Shown here: positions 21,201 through 33,200 of the stretch, piece after piece
Layout: the number at the start of each line of letters is the position of its first letter
How positions within the stretch are numbered: the first letter of the stretch is position 1
DNA from: Apoda limacodes
Lineage: Eukaryota; Arthropoda; Insecta; Lepidoptera; Limacodidae
Direction of reading: 5' to 3'
Assembly: GCA_946406115.1 (NCBI GenBank)
Contig: OX291550.1
Coordinates: forward strand, 31,410,722 to 31,474,721
Length of the DNA stretch: 64,000 bases
Program-made: the position numbers and the translations under genes
Notes under the pieces: model-generated
The model's database searches: none
What the model was told of the DNA's origin: nothing
What the model saw: only the letters and a program-made list of their open reading frames with translations

Positions 21201-24200
21201 AATTCTGTTTTTATGATTCAAATTAAAGTTGAACTGTTCTAGACTATTTAGAGCCATAAAATCAGAAAACATTTGTTCTTGCATGCTATTTTTGCTCATA
21301 GAGGCGGTGAGCGGGGACCCCGGAGGACCAGTCCATGCGATACTGCCCATATTAAAATCTCCTATTATTAAAGCTTTGTCAGATTTTTCCAACACACGAT
21401 TAGCGTTGTCGATAGTGTTGAAGAATGTGCCTTTGTACCGGCGGAGGAATATAAACACCACAGATAAAGAGTTTATGTATAGTTTTTTTGTTTGTATATA
21501 TGTCTACGCAAACCCAAATATCTTCACACATGCTCTCATAATCACAAATTCTGTGAGAAGATAAGTGCTTAGAAACAGCTACCAATACACCTCCACCAGA
21601 TTTATTATTATGTAAACCGCTTGATTCTCGATCTCGCCTGTACACAAGATACCGCTCACAGAACAATTCGGAATCTAGAATGTCACCAGCTAACCAAGTC
21701 TCACAAAGTACAATAATATCATAATTACAAGTCAATAAATTTAAATAAAAGTCTAAAGTTTTAGTCCTTAGGCCCCTAACGTTTTGATAATACACTTTTA
21801 TTTTGTCTGTGAATGTTTATAGAAAAAGAACAAACACTTGTATTATAGTAGATAAAGTTTAACTATACCGTCGGCACCGTTATGTAAGTTTGTTCATAAC
21901 TTCGGAGTCGCGAACAAATACAGCCTCGGACGTATCAGATTTGCGCACATAAACTCGACCGCTGCGTACCCACACGTTCTTATAATTTAATTATTTCGCG
22001 CGAAGACGGGCCGCTGCGTGTAAGTTTTTATTCTCTGCTCTTAGATGTTCATCCACATATATCGCAGTCTTCTTGTCGTCCGAGCCAAGTGTGCCAGTAT
22101 TCAATTTTTCGTTCGGGTGCTCTTTGTTGTATTTAAAAGTGGCAGCAAGCGAGGAGTCTCTTGTGCGAGGGCTATTAGTTATACGGGAACAGTACAATAT
22201 ATCGCTGTCGTTGATTGGGCAATTCACAGCATTTCCAAGTTGTCTGACAATGCTTATTACATTTTCCGACCTGTGCTCGGGGATGCATTGTAGTTCCAAG
22301 TTATTAGCTCTAGACATTTGATCCATCAGGCGTAGCCGGCAAGACAACATAGTAAGTTCTGACCGCAGCGAATCCCTATCAGCTTTCAGGTGATTTATTT
22401 CTGACTTAAAGCTTTCATTGTCTTTTTTTAAGTTGTCATGCTGCTCACTAAGAAAATGCATAGAACTCATGAGCTCACTGAGTTGACTATTTAACGTGCT
22501 TTTCCACTCACTCATAAACTCGTTCATTACTGAACGCATCTCCTCACGCAGTACTGTTTGAATATCAGCTCGTGTCGTTACACTCCGATTACAATCCGAT
22601 GTACTCTTTGTTGGTATTTGTAATGGATCCGGTTTATTATTATTATGGCCCTTTCGGCGCGTTTCGTTAAAAGTGATTTCCGCCAACCCTGTGGGCGTCG
22701 AGGGCCGGACCAGCTTATTCGAATTGTTGCCCTTTGGCTGTTTATTTTTACAATAGGGACATATCCATTTAGTTTTCACATCTTGCTCAATACGATTTAC
22801 TTCATCAGGTGAGATATTAAGGCAAAGGTAATGAAATGTTTCTGTGCAGCGTGTGCATTCCAATTTGTCATTAGTCAGTAGTGTGTTTTTGCAAGCGGCA
22901 CAACTCATCGTGATAGAAGCGAAGATAAAAACAAAAAGAACAGAAATGGGTGGGAATTGAACCACGTCCAATGTTTCGTGGAGCAGTGTGATTACCAACT
23001 GCGCTACGGTGGTCTCAACTACGCTTGCGAAAATTATGTCACACTGTCGAAAGTTGGCAGTGAAGGTCGAAAATAAAGCCAACTATTTTGCTCGATGCTA
23101 ACAAGTTCACCTTGACAACCACTGTACACACTATTTCAAACACCACTTAACTGTTTTCTGTATATTGTTTTCGGGTTTTATTCTATAAATCGACAAGGTT
23201 TATTATACTAATATATTAAGGTCAATGCTATGATGCACAGGTTAATTAATGGAGTAAATTTCACTTAAATTTTTGCACTTTAAACTATTAATTGCAAATA
23301 AAATCAGCCGATAAAATTGTTGACACGTCTAACGTCTAGCAAGTCGTACTATAACACGTACTATACGCACCTACAGTGGCGTGTAGGTGAGGCGTCCACA
23401 CCTCCCACACTCGTTTGTCGTGTATCTGCAGCGACAGAAGGTGCGCGGCTGTTTGCACTTGCAGCGGCGTGCAGATGAGGCGTCCACACTTCCTACACTA
23501 GTTCGTCGTGTATCTGCAGGGACAGAAGTTCCGTGGCTGTTTGTACGCACCTGCAGCGGCGTGTAGGTGAGGTGTCCACCCCTCCTACACTAGCTCGTCG
23601 TGTATCTGCAGCGACAGAAGTTCCGCAGCTGTACGCACCTGCAGCGGCGTGTAGGTGAGACGCCACACATCCCACACTAGCTCGTGTATCTGCAGCGACA
23701 GAAGTTCCGCAGCTGTACGCACCTGCAGCGGCGTGTAGGTGAGACGCCACACATCCCACACTAGCTCGTGTATCTGCAGCGACAGAAGTTCCGCGGCTGT
23801 ACGCACCTGCAGCGGCGTGTAGGTGAGGTGTCCACCCCTCCTACACTAGCTCGTCGTGTATCTGCAGCGACAGAAGTTCCGCGGCTGTACGCACCTGCAG
23901 CGGCGTGTAGGTGAGGTGTCCACACCTCCCACACAAGCTCGTCGTGTATCTGCAGCAGCAGATGACCCTCCACAGGTGGCCAGTGGGAGCGTAGCTGCGT
24001 CGCCACTGACACCATTGCGCGTTTGCACAGGTCTGCTGCCGACCCTGGGTAAAACAAATGTTACCTTCATGTACATATGCTTTGAAGTACTTGTGGCTCT
24101 TGTATTATAGTCAAAAAAATCGCTTTTTGATAGATTATGTGTCCAATAACAAACCAGAAGGAAATGGGCGTAACCTCCGCGCCCTATTTTATGATAGTAA

Positions 24201-27200
24201 ATCTATAAATTACTGGAGAAAAAGATAATAGAGCTTCAAAACGCGCTAAGGCGTAGTATTCTGGTTCTATTTATAACTTTCGTATTTCTAAGGTTTGCAA
24301 AAAAGAAGTAGGTAGCAGTCACTTCTAAGCAACTATAGTAGGTATTAAAGTAACAGTTTTCGCTCATTTGAAAAACTGTTTATAACTAAAAGTATAATTA
24401 TGATACTAATAGTTGCACTTCAAAGGCTTTAAGAGACGTTTTATTACTCGGGGAACTTTTAGAGTGCTAAAGATAGTTTTTTAGTGACTTTCAGTTATTG
24501 AATTGAGCAAAAAGTCATAAAATATGCTCAAAAGCTCAAATGTCCCTCTAATTTTGTCGCCATTTTTTCGTTTGTTGTAATTAAACATAATTTTGTTTTA
24601 CTTAAATATGGATGATAATCAATGAAAAAAAATTCAACGAAGCGTTCAACAAAGTTTATGGGATAGCCTCATGCAGGCTAAGATTCAGCTGCTAGACAAT
24701 AGGGTTTACCAATTAGAACAGATTGCTAGTTGCAAGAACGTAGAAATTCAGTGTGTTCCTAAAAAGGGTTGAGGTTAAAAGTTGAAACTAATATGAGACA
24801 GCTGGTACACAGTATTTAAGCATTAATTAACAATATAAACTATACGTGGGTAATCCAAAAATAAAACAAAAAACTATCTTGGGGTTAAATTTTTAAAATA
24901 GTTAATAGTTAAGGAACTTCTTATATTAAGAGTCTGTAATCGATACAAAGTCGTAAAATTAAAAATTCCATCTATCCATGTATGCCTAACATGCACATGT
25001 GTACACGTAGATAAATAAGTGTATATATAAAATTAAAAAACCAAAAACAGTACTCTTAATTTGCTAAGTTCACTGCCAACTGATGGCGGAACTTATTTAA
25101 GTTGTCAAAAAAAATATCTGTGAACTTACAGTCGTTTAATGCTCTGCAAAGTTTTGTGAACTTACTGTCGTTTAATGCTCTGCAAAGTTTTGTGAACTTA
25201 CTGTCGTTTAATGCTCTGCAAAGTTTTGTGAACTTACTGTCGTTTAATGCTCTGCAAAGTTTTGTGAACTTACTGTCGTTTAATGCTCTGCAAAGTTTTG
25301 TGAACTGACTGTCGTTTAATGCTCTGCAAAGTTTTGGGACAGGAGAGCTTTGTCCTAATAACTGTTGAACGAAAATGTGGAGCAAGCGGAGATATTGGTT
25401 GGCGAGGGGCCCTTAAAGGTACTCTGAAATTGAATTTATTTAAAAGTTGGGGGCAAGCAATTTTATGATTTATTAATTTGTATAGATATATGAGATCTAA
25501 TTGTATTTTGCATTTTTGCGAAGACGATAATTTGAAATAATTTAGTCTGTTTGCATATGAAATTTCCCGTTTGGTAATATTACTCATATATGATAGGTGC
25601 CATAAAAATTGCTTTTGTATTCGTTCAATTCTTAAAATGGGTTCAGCATAATGTGGTCGCCACATAACAGTGCAATATTCTAAGATGCTTTGGACTTACG
25701 TGTTATAAAGGAGTACTTTGGATTTTGGCTTTTTAGCATTAAACTATTTCTTATGACAAAACCTAGCATCTTAGACGCTCTTTTGATAATATTATCAATG
25801 TTAGGGACAAACGTCAGCTTCCTATCGAGACTACTACCCAGATCCCTAACTCATTCAACTTCACGTATCGGCGTACGGTTTATATTTTAACCAAAAATAA
25901 CTACACTAATCTTGCGAGTGAAATTTATAAAATAACATTTTTCAACATTAAGGTTCATTTGGTTAACACAACACCATTCATAATTCATAAAGGGCATCTA
26001 TATCGTTTTGCAACAGTTTCACATCCAGTTCAGCCTTTACTATGCGGGATATTTTTAAATCGTCGGCAAATAAGAATGCAGATGAGTGGAAACGATTGGG
26101 CATGTCGTTTATAAACATATTAACAAGAATTGGACCGAGATGAGATTCATGTGAGACTCCTGAACGTATGCTAACCAATTCAGGTCGATATCCATTTGTC
26201 ACAACAAAAGAGAATCTGTCACTTAGATACGACCAGGTGCAGTCTATAAATTTTCCGGTAAAATCGTATGCTGCAAGCTTGGTTATGAGTATTGGGTGCG
26301 AAACTCTATCGAAAGCCTTGCTAAAATCTGACGAAACAATGTCAATTTGTTGACGGTTGTCCATGGCCTCGACAAAGACTTTCGACAAAAGATACCAAAT
26401 TTGTAGCTGTAGGTCTGCATTTGACGAACCCATGTTGATGATCAGAGATGAATTGGTGGAAATGTTCTTGTATAAGAAGGCAGATAATGGTCGAGAGAAT
26501 TGAGACAGGTCTGTAATTTGTAACCAAATCGTCTCTATTAGCCAGTTTCCATTTCTGCGGGAAGACACCGAAACATAAAGATTTATTGAAAATATGAAAT
26601 ATAGGTAACGCTATGTCATCAGAGCATTTTCTCATAAAGGTTGGGGAAATCCCATCTGAGCCTGCTCCCTTAGATACGTCTCAATTGATTCTTTAACTAT
26701 CTGGTCTAATGAGATTTCAACATTTGCAAAACTAGAGCAACCTTGACTAATACCATTTAGGTATGATGTTTCTTGGCTTCTGCTTATATTAGTATTAGAC
26801 CACTGAGCTTGATCAATAAACATGCAAACAAATATCACTACCTTCTAAATTAAAGGTTTCATCGTCTGTTTTTGGGGTATGAGTTGACTTAATTAACCAT
26901 AAAATTGCTTGCCCCCAACTTTTAAAGAAATTCAATTTCAGAGTACCTTTAAGGGCCCCTCGCCAACCAATATCTCCGCTTGCTCCACATTTTCGTTCAA
27001 CAGTTATTAGGACAAAGCTCTCCTGTCCCAAAACTTTGCAGAGCATTAAACGACTGTAAGTTCACAGATATTTTTTTGACAACTTAAATATGTTCCGCCA
27101 TCAGTTGGCAGTGAACTTACCAAATGAAGAGTACTGTTTTTGGTTTTATGGGTTCCGTAGTCAACAAGGAACCCTTATAGTTTTGCCATGTGCGTCCGTC

Positions 27201-30200
27201 CGTCTGTCGGCGGCTTAGTTCAAAAACTACTAATACGAGAAAGCTGCATTTACCTCGGCATGGGAATAGCTACTCGACGATGATTAGCTGTGCAAAAATT
27301 AGCTTGGTACAAATGGTAAATTTTTTTTTTTAATTAATTTGTCGCGTTGGCGGGCTGTGTCACACCGGAGAAGTATGGCATTACGCTACCGCCTACTTTT
27401 TTTTATGGACTATCGGAAAATACACGGTCCGACACTCCTAATTTATCCGACACGTTCGACACACGCCAACGCCATTGGGCCGCCGGTACCAGCGCTATGA
27501 CCATTATTTTTCTTTTCGTCATTACGTAGTTAGACCCCTGAAGAACCGCCATACTGGTACAAATCACCCAGTATTTTCTGTCACTATCTCCCGGTCTATT
27601 GTTAATGCCTAAATACTGTGTACCAGCTGTCTCATATTAGTTTCAACTTTTTAACCTATAAGTAGTTGTACATTAAGCAAGATGTTATACTTTTAGTATG
27701 GATATTTTGTGGTATGTAACATCAGTAAACTGTTGGTTAACAAGTCATAATCCAGCCAAGTTAAAAATACATACATTCTGTATGACATACATATTTTGGC
27801 TTATTGACATTAAGCGCATAAAGTACATTATGTCGTTCAACAAAACGCCACTGAAGTATCCCAACCAGGTGAATACAGAAATAGGTATTAAAAACCGTTT
27901 ATTGTAAACGGCCCTACCAGCGGCACTACTGGTAGTGCCGTTTACAATAGATCTGGTAGTGCTGTTTACAATGATAGAACATATGCTACCACGCCAGGAC
28001 CCGGGCCGAGATACCGATGTGCGATAGGGACAACTGTAGCTCAGGCTGATTTTACCAAGTCAATCATCAATATCGGGATATCGTATTCCTCACTTTTCTC
28101 TTTCAAACCTCAACCAAATCCATACTAATATTATAAATGCAAAAATAACTGTCTGTCTGTCTGTTACCTCTTCACGCTTAAACTGCTGTATGGATTAACT
28201 TAAATTTGGCATGGAGATAGTTTGAGTCCTGGGAATGGATAAAGGCTAGTAAGCTTTTTTGACAAGTTTCTGTTTAACAAAATTTTTAAACTTCTTTAAA
28301 TTCAGTTTACATACTTCTGCAGGGATTTTGTTGTAAAAACGGACACATTGTCCTTTAAATGATTTATCAATTTTTTCAAGCCTTGTGTGGATCAGAGCCA
28401 GTTTGTGTCTATTTCTTGTATTAAGATTATGAACATCACTATTTTTTTCAAAAAGATTAATATTCTTATGAACATATATTAAATTATCAAATATATATTG
28501 ACCAGGTAAAGTTAGTATATTGATCTCTTTAAATTTATTCCTTAAAGAGTGTCTGTTAGATAAATTGTATATTGCCCGAATAGACCTCTTCTGCAGCACA
28601 AATATTGTCTGTATATCAGCTGCGTGTCCCCATATTAAGATACCATAGGACATTACGCTATGAAAGTAACTAAAATATACTAGCCGGGCTGTGTCTTCGT
28701 CTGTAAGTTGACGAATCTTTTTAACCGCAAAAGCTGCAGAACTAAGTCTATTCGCCAATCCAGCTATGTGTGGGCCCCATTGAAGTTTTGCATCTAACGT
28801 AATGCCTAAGAATACAGCGCTATCTACAACATCCAATTGCTCCCCATTTATAAGTACACTGGTTCTTACTTGACTAACATTTGGCGTTAAGAATTTAATA
28901 CATTTAGTTTTCTTACTGTTTAAATCAAATTATTCAATATATATATTGAACCAGTGGACAACTTTAGACAGACAGTTGTTTACATTATCTAGAACTGTTT
29001 CGCGTCTTTAACTCTAAACAAAAGTGATGTGGCATCTGCGAACAACACTATCTCGTGATCGTTTCTAACGACCTCCGGCAGACCATTAATGTATATAAGA
29101 AATAGGAATGGCCCCAGGATGCAGCCCTGTGGAACGCCCATTTTCATTTGAGATCCAAGAGCGCGCTTCCCATTTATATCAACTGTCTAAATCCTATTGT
29201 CCAGGTACGAGCTAATGAGTTTAAGTGCAATACCCCTAATACCATAGTGTTGCAATTTCCTAATTAGGGTTTCATGTTGGACGCAATCAAATGCCTTGGA
29301 TAGATCACAAAAAACACCCAAGGCATCCATTAAATCCTCCCATGCATCAAATATGTGCTGAATAATCTCAACGCCAGCGTCGGTTGTTGACCAACCTTTT
29401 GTGAACCCAAAATGTTTGCAAGTCGGTTGTGCAGTAAAATGACTACTCATTTGATTTAAGATCAGTTTTTCAAAGGTTTTACTGAAAACATGTAGTATAG
29501 AGATAGGTCTAAAGTTAGAGAGGTCAATAGTACTACCTGATTTAAATATAGGTATAATTTTACTGTTTTCATTAAATCAAGAAATACACCACAATAAATA
29601 GATTTATTAAATATTATAGCTAGTTGGGGAGCAATCACAGAAATTATGATTTTTACTAAGGTAACTGAATGGCCCCAGAGTTCAGCTGTATTTTTTATTT
29701 TTAGAGAATTTAATGCTTTGATAACATCATTATGATTTACATGTCTAAATTTAAATTCTTTCGAGCATTCTTTTACATTTTCTTTTAACAGATCCTCTGC
29801 TATTAATAGAGATGAGTTTAGTGAGTTGGTAGTTGAGAATGGAATATCCAGGAAAAAATTATTGAACAATGAGGCAATATCTTTTTCTGAGTTAAAAATA
29901 GTCCCATTAACTTCTAGACAATAATCAGTTTTATGAGATTATGATTTTCCAGTCTCAGCATTAATAATACTCCAAGCAGTCCTCATTACTATTTTTAATT
30001 TTTTCACTTAAAAAACGTAATTTTGCTATACGACAGATAAATTAAATAACTTAGAGTATTTTTTAACATAATCATTAAATTTCTCACTTACATGAAACTT
30101 TCTTTCACTATATAACTCATACAATCGTTTTCTGCTTACATGGATGCCCACAGTAGCCTAATCACTAAAGCATGGACGTTGGTTAGCTTGGGTTTAAATA

Positions 30201-33200
30201 GAGTCGTACTCATCACTAAAAACTTCAAAAAAAATATTATATTGTGTATTTGGATCATTATGTTCGACAAGAGGTGGAATTTTTAACAATAATTTATTTT
30301 TAAATATCTCCAAGTGTCGTTTAGTTTTAGGTCTTATAACAATTTTTTCCTTACATTTATTCTCCGTTAACAATTCAATTTGCACTAACTGCCGACAGTG
30401 GTCAGAAGTAAGATTATTTATAATACTTTTATTTGTAACTGTAATACAATCTGTAAAAATATTATCTATGCATGTTGCTGTATTGGCTGTTATTCTAGTC
30501 GGTGATAGAAATATATTTTTACAGTTGAATGATTGAAATAGACTTTTAAATTTTATGCCTAAGGAGGACTTTTCTAATACCAAATCTATATTAAAATCTC
30601 TGCAAACAAATACTTTTTTTTTTTACAAATAATGGATAGAGCCTCCTCCATTTTATTTTCAAAAATGACATAATCCGCTGAGGGAATCCTGAGGGAATTC
30701 TGTACACCCTAATAACAATGAAATGCTCTAACTCCAACACAGGCTAATTCAATAATTCGTTCAACCGAGAGACTCACAATATATTTCCGATCTTTATGTT
30801 TTAACTTGTTATTTACAAGAATCAAAGATCCACCATGGATAGCGTGTTCCCTGTTGAACGAACTACCAATTTGGTGACTACTGAAGTTGAACATGAACTG
30901 GTGAGATCTTAGCCAATGTTTTGTAATGCATAGAATATTTATGTTGCAGCAGTTCATGAACAACTCTATTTCAAGGTCTTTTCCAAGCATATCTTGAATA
31001 TTTTGGTGAACTATGTTTAGGGATTTTACATTCTTTACATTATGTTTTTTTTTTAAACATTTGGGTAGATTATTATTAGACACAAAAGTCGAGTCAGAGG
31101 GATTCTCTGTTGTACACAAATACTCCAAAAAAGTATATGGAACAGTTTCCAAAGTTGTAAAACTATTATCTTGCCCAAAAGAGGCAATTTGACTAGAATT
31201 TCTTGGAAGCGTTTCCAAAGTCGGTTTATTAAAACTAGTATTATGCCCAAAAGAGGTAGTCTCACAATCCAAATTCTTGGCTAAGTTATTTAAATAATAT
31301 GACAATGAGCGTACTATCTATATTTTATAAGATTTTGATACACAATTTCTATTTTTTCCTGCATAATAGTTATAAATATAATTATTGATGTCAATTACAT
31401 GTAAATTATTTCATTTTTGGGACATAGCATGCATTGACAAATTGAATTTATATGTAAAAGGTTATAATTGTCATGTAAGCATTTACAATAGGAAAAGTGA
31501 ACAATATTATTTGTTATACATTCAATATGCTAAGATTATTTATATTTTTAGTCAATTGCTGTTTCCTCATTTTTCCTCTCCGCTCTATAAGTATTACAAC
31601 TATGCTGTTTTCAGAAAATTTATAGTCGTTAATATAATTAAGTATGCCCTGGTAAGAACAGTTGGGCATGCAGTGGTTAATAACAGGCTGATCCAAGTTT
31701 GCTCTAAGTAGGTAACCCATATGCTTTCCAATCTCATCATTGAACATTACAACATTACAGTTTTTTATTTAAATTTAGGTTTTGTACTATTTTGTTACTA
31801 TTGTTTTTTTGAGAAGTATGAAAACTGTCACACTTAGGAGAAACAGAAGACTCGTTGTCATGTTGTGACATGCTCGACATCTGCTGACATTCACAGGTTT
31901 GTTGATGGTTGTTAAGTGACTTTACTGGACTTTGGTGTCTGTATGTTTTGTTCTCTTAAAAACTAAAGACGTGACGGAACCACCTTAGTCCTTTCCAACC
32001 TAAATAGATCCTTCCCTTCCTTCAATCCCTTCCTTTCTTAAATAGAAGCCATCCTATAGGGTGAGTTAGTTCTCGAAGTTTTTTGTAGAGCATCCTTGAA
32101 GAACTTTTACTAGATTGTGCTTTAGACGATGAGAGTAGGTCCGAGGGATGGTCTTTAGCATGACTCTCATCTTATCTAAGTTCATCAGAAGATATTTAGG
32201 GTGTCAAGTGTCAAGAATTCCTTGCAACTCTTGTAGCGACTCGGACACCGCAACGGACTTGACGACCAAATTACTATCAGAAGCGAGCACTGGTGATAGT
32301 TTTTTAGTTGGGTATTATCTCCATTTTTGTATCCTCAACTTGGGCACCACAGCTGCATGAATTAAGCCGTAAATTATACGCATCTGTGGGTTCTTTACGA
32401 CGCTTACATAAATTTTCTTCCTATCTCTACCAAAATTGCACTTGCGCAGTCATTACTTCATCCTATTCTCGATTATGCTGACGCCTGCTATTTTATCTCT
32501 GAGGGCCAATTAAATAAACTTGAGCGTCTTCAAAACTTGTGTATACGTTTCATATTTGGACTACGTAAATATGATCATGTTTCCAATTTTGGACAACAGC
32601 TCAAGTGGCCTCCGATTCGCATTCGCCGGAATATTCATATTCTATGTCTTCTGTACAGCATTTTGTTTAATCCGTCAACTCCTGCATACCTAAAGGAGCG
32701 TTTTCAATTTGTAAGCATTTCTAATCCACATCTTCGGCCTTCTACTCATCTCCTACTTAAATTACCAATTCACGTTACAAATTTTTATGCAAATACATTT
32801 ACCGTACATGCAACAAAACTGTGAAATAAATTGCCTTTATCCATAAAAAAACTCTCAAACTATTCATATTTTCAGGAATCAAATTAAATCATATTACAGC
32901 AATCATTTTCAATAAATTTACAATTTATTCAATGTGTATATATATGTGTTATATATATTTATATATTATGTATTAATAAATATGATATTATATTTAATGT
33001 ATATGTATATGTATTTATTTTACTTACTATTATCTACCCTACCCTACCTTTACTGTATATTTTTTCTTTTTCCATCTACCAAAAGGTTGTCTGGTAGAGA
33101 TCGCTTATAAGCGATAATACCGCCTGATTGTACTACTTATGAGTTTATTTCTAAATTTTAATTTGTTTAAAATTCATTTTTGGTGTGCAATAAAGTATAT

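Larger units (their letters stand above)
18614..23363 (-). mobile_element. CR1-like LINE with PHD-finger ORF1, inserted into the 88-bp array
   Basis: The 3' end is at 18614 with a (CTTTATTTATTTA) tail, ORF2 at about 21795-19096, ORF1 at 22908-21880, and the 5' UTR to about 23363. Both outer edges lie within one unit of the 88-bp array, so the insertion post-dates the amplification. Little or no target duplication is visible (at most T/TA), consistent with CR1-type elements. Confidence 0.85.

Noticed and set aside
22909..23082. Longer N-terminus for the LINE ORF1 (starting at 23082)
   Set aside because: It would translate through the tRNA-like leader; the internal MSCAAC start places the zinc finger at the N-terminus, as is usual for this family.
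23585..24057. A separate repeat protein gene (AADTRRASVGGVDTSPTRR…)
   Set aside because: It is off-frame reading of the exon-derived 88-bp array.
25035..27145. Twin-priming (5' inversion) of one LINE insertion
   Set aside because: Both opposed segments contain the same 3' terminus, whereas a 5' inversion would divide one copy without overlap.
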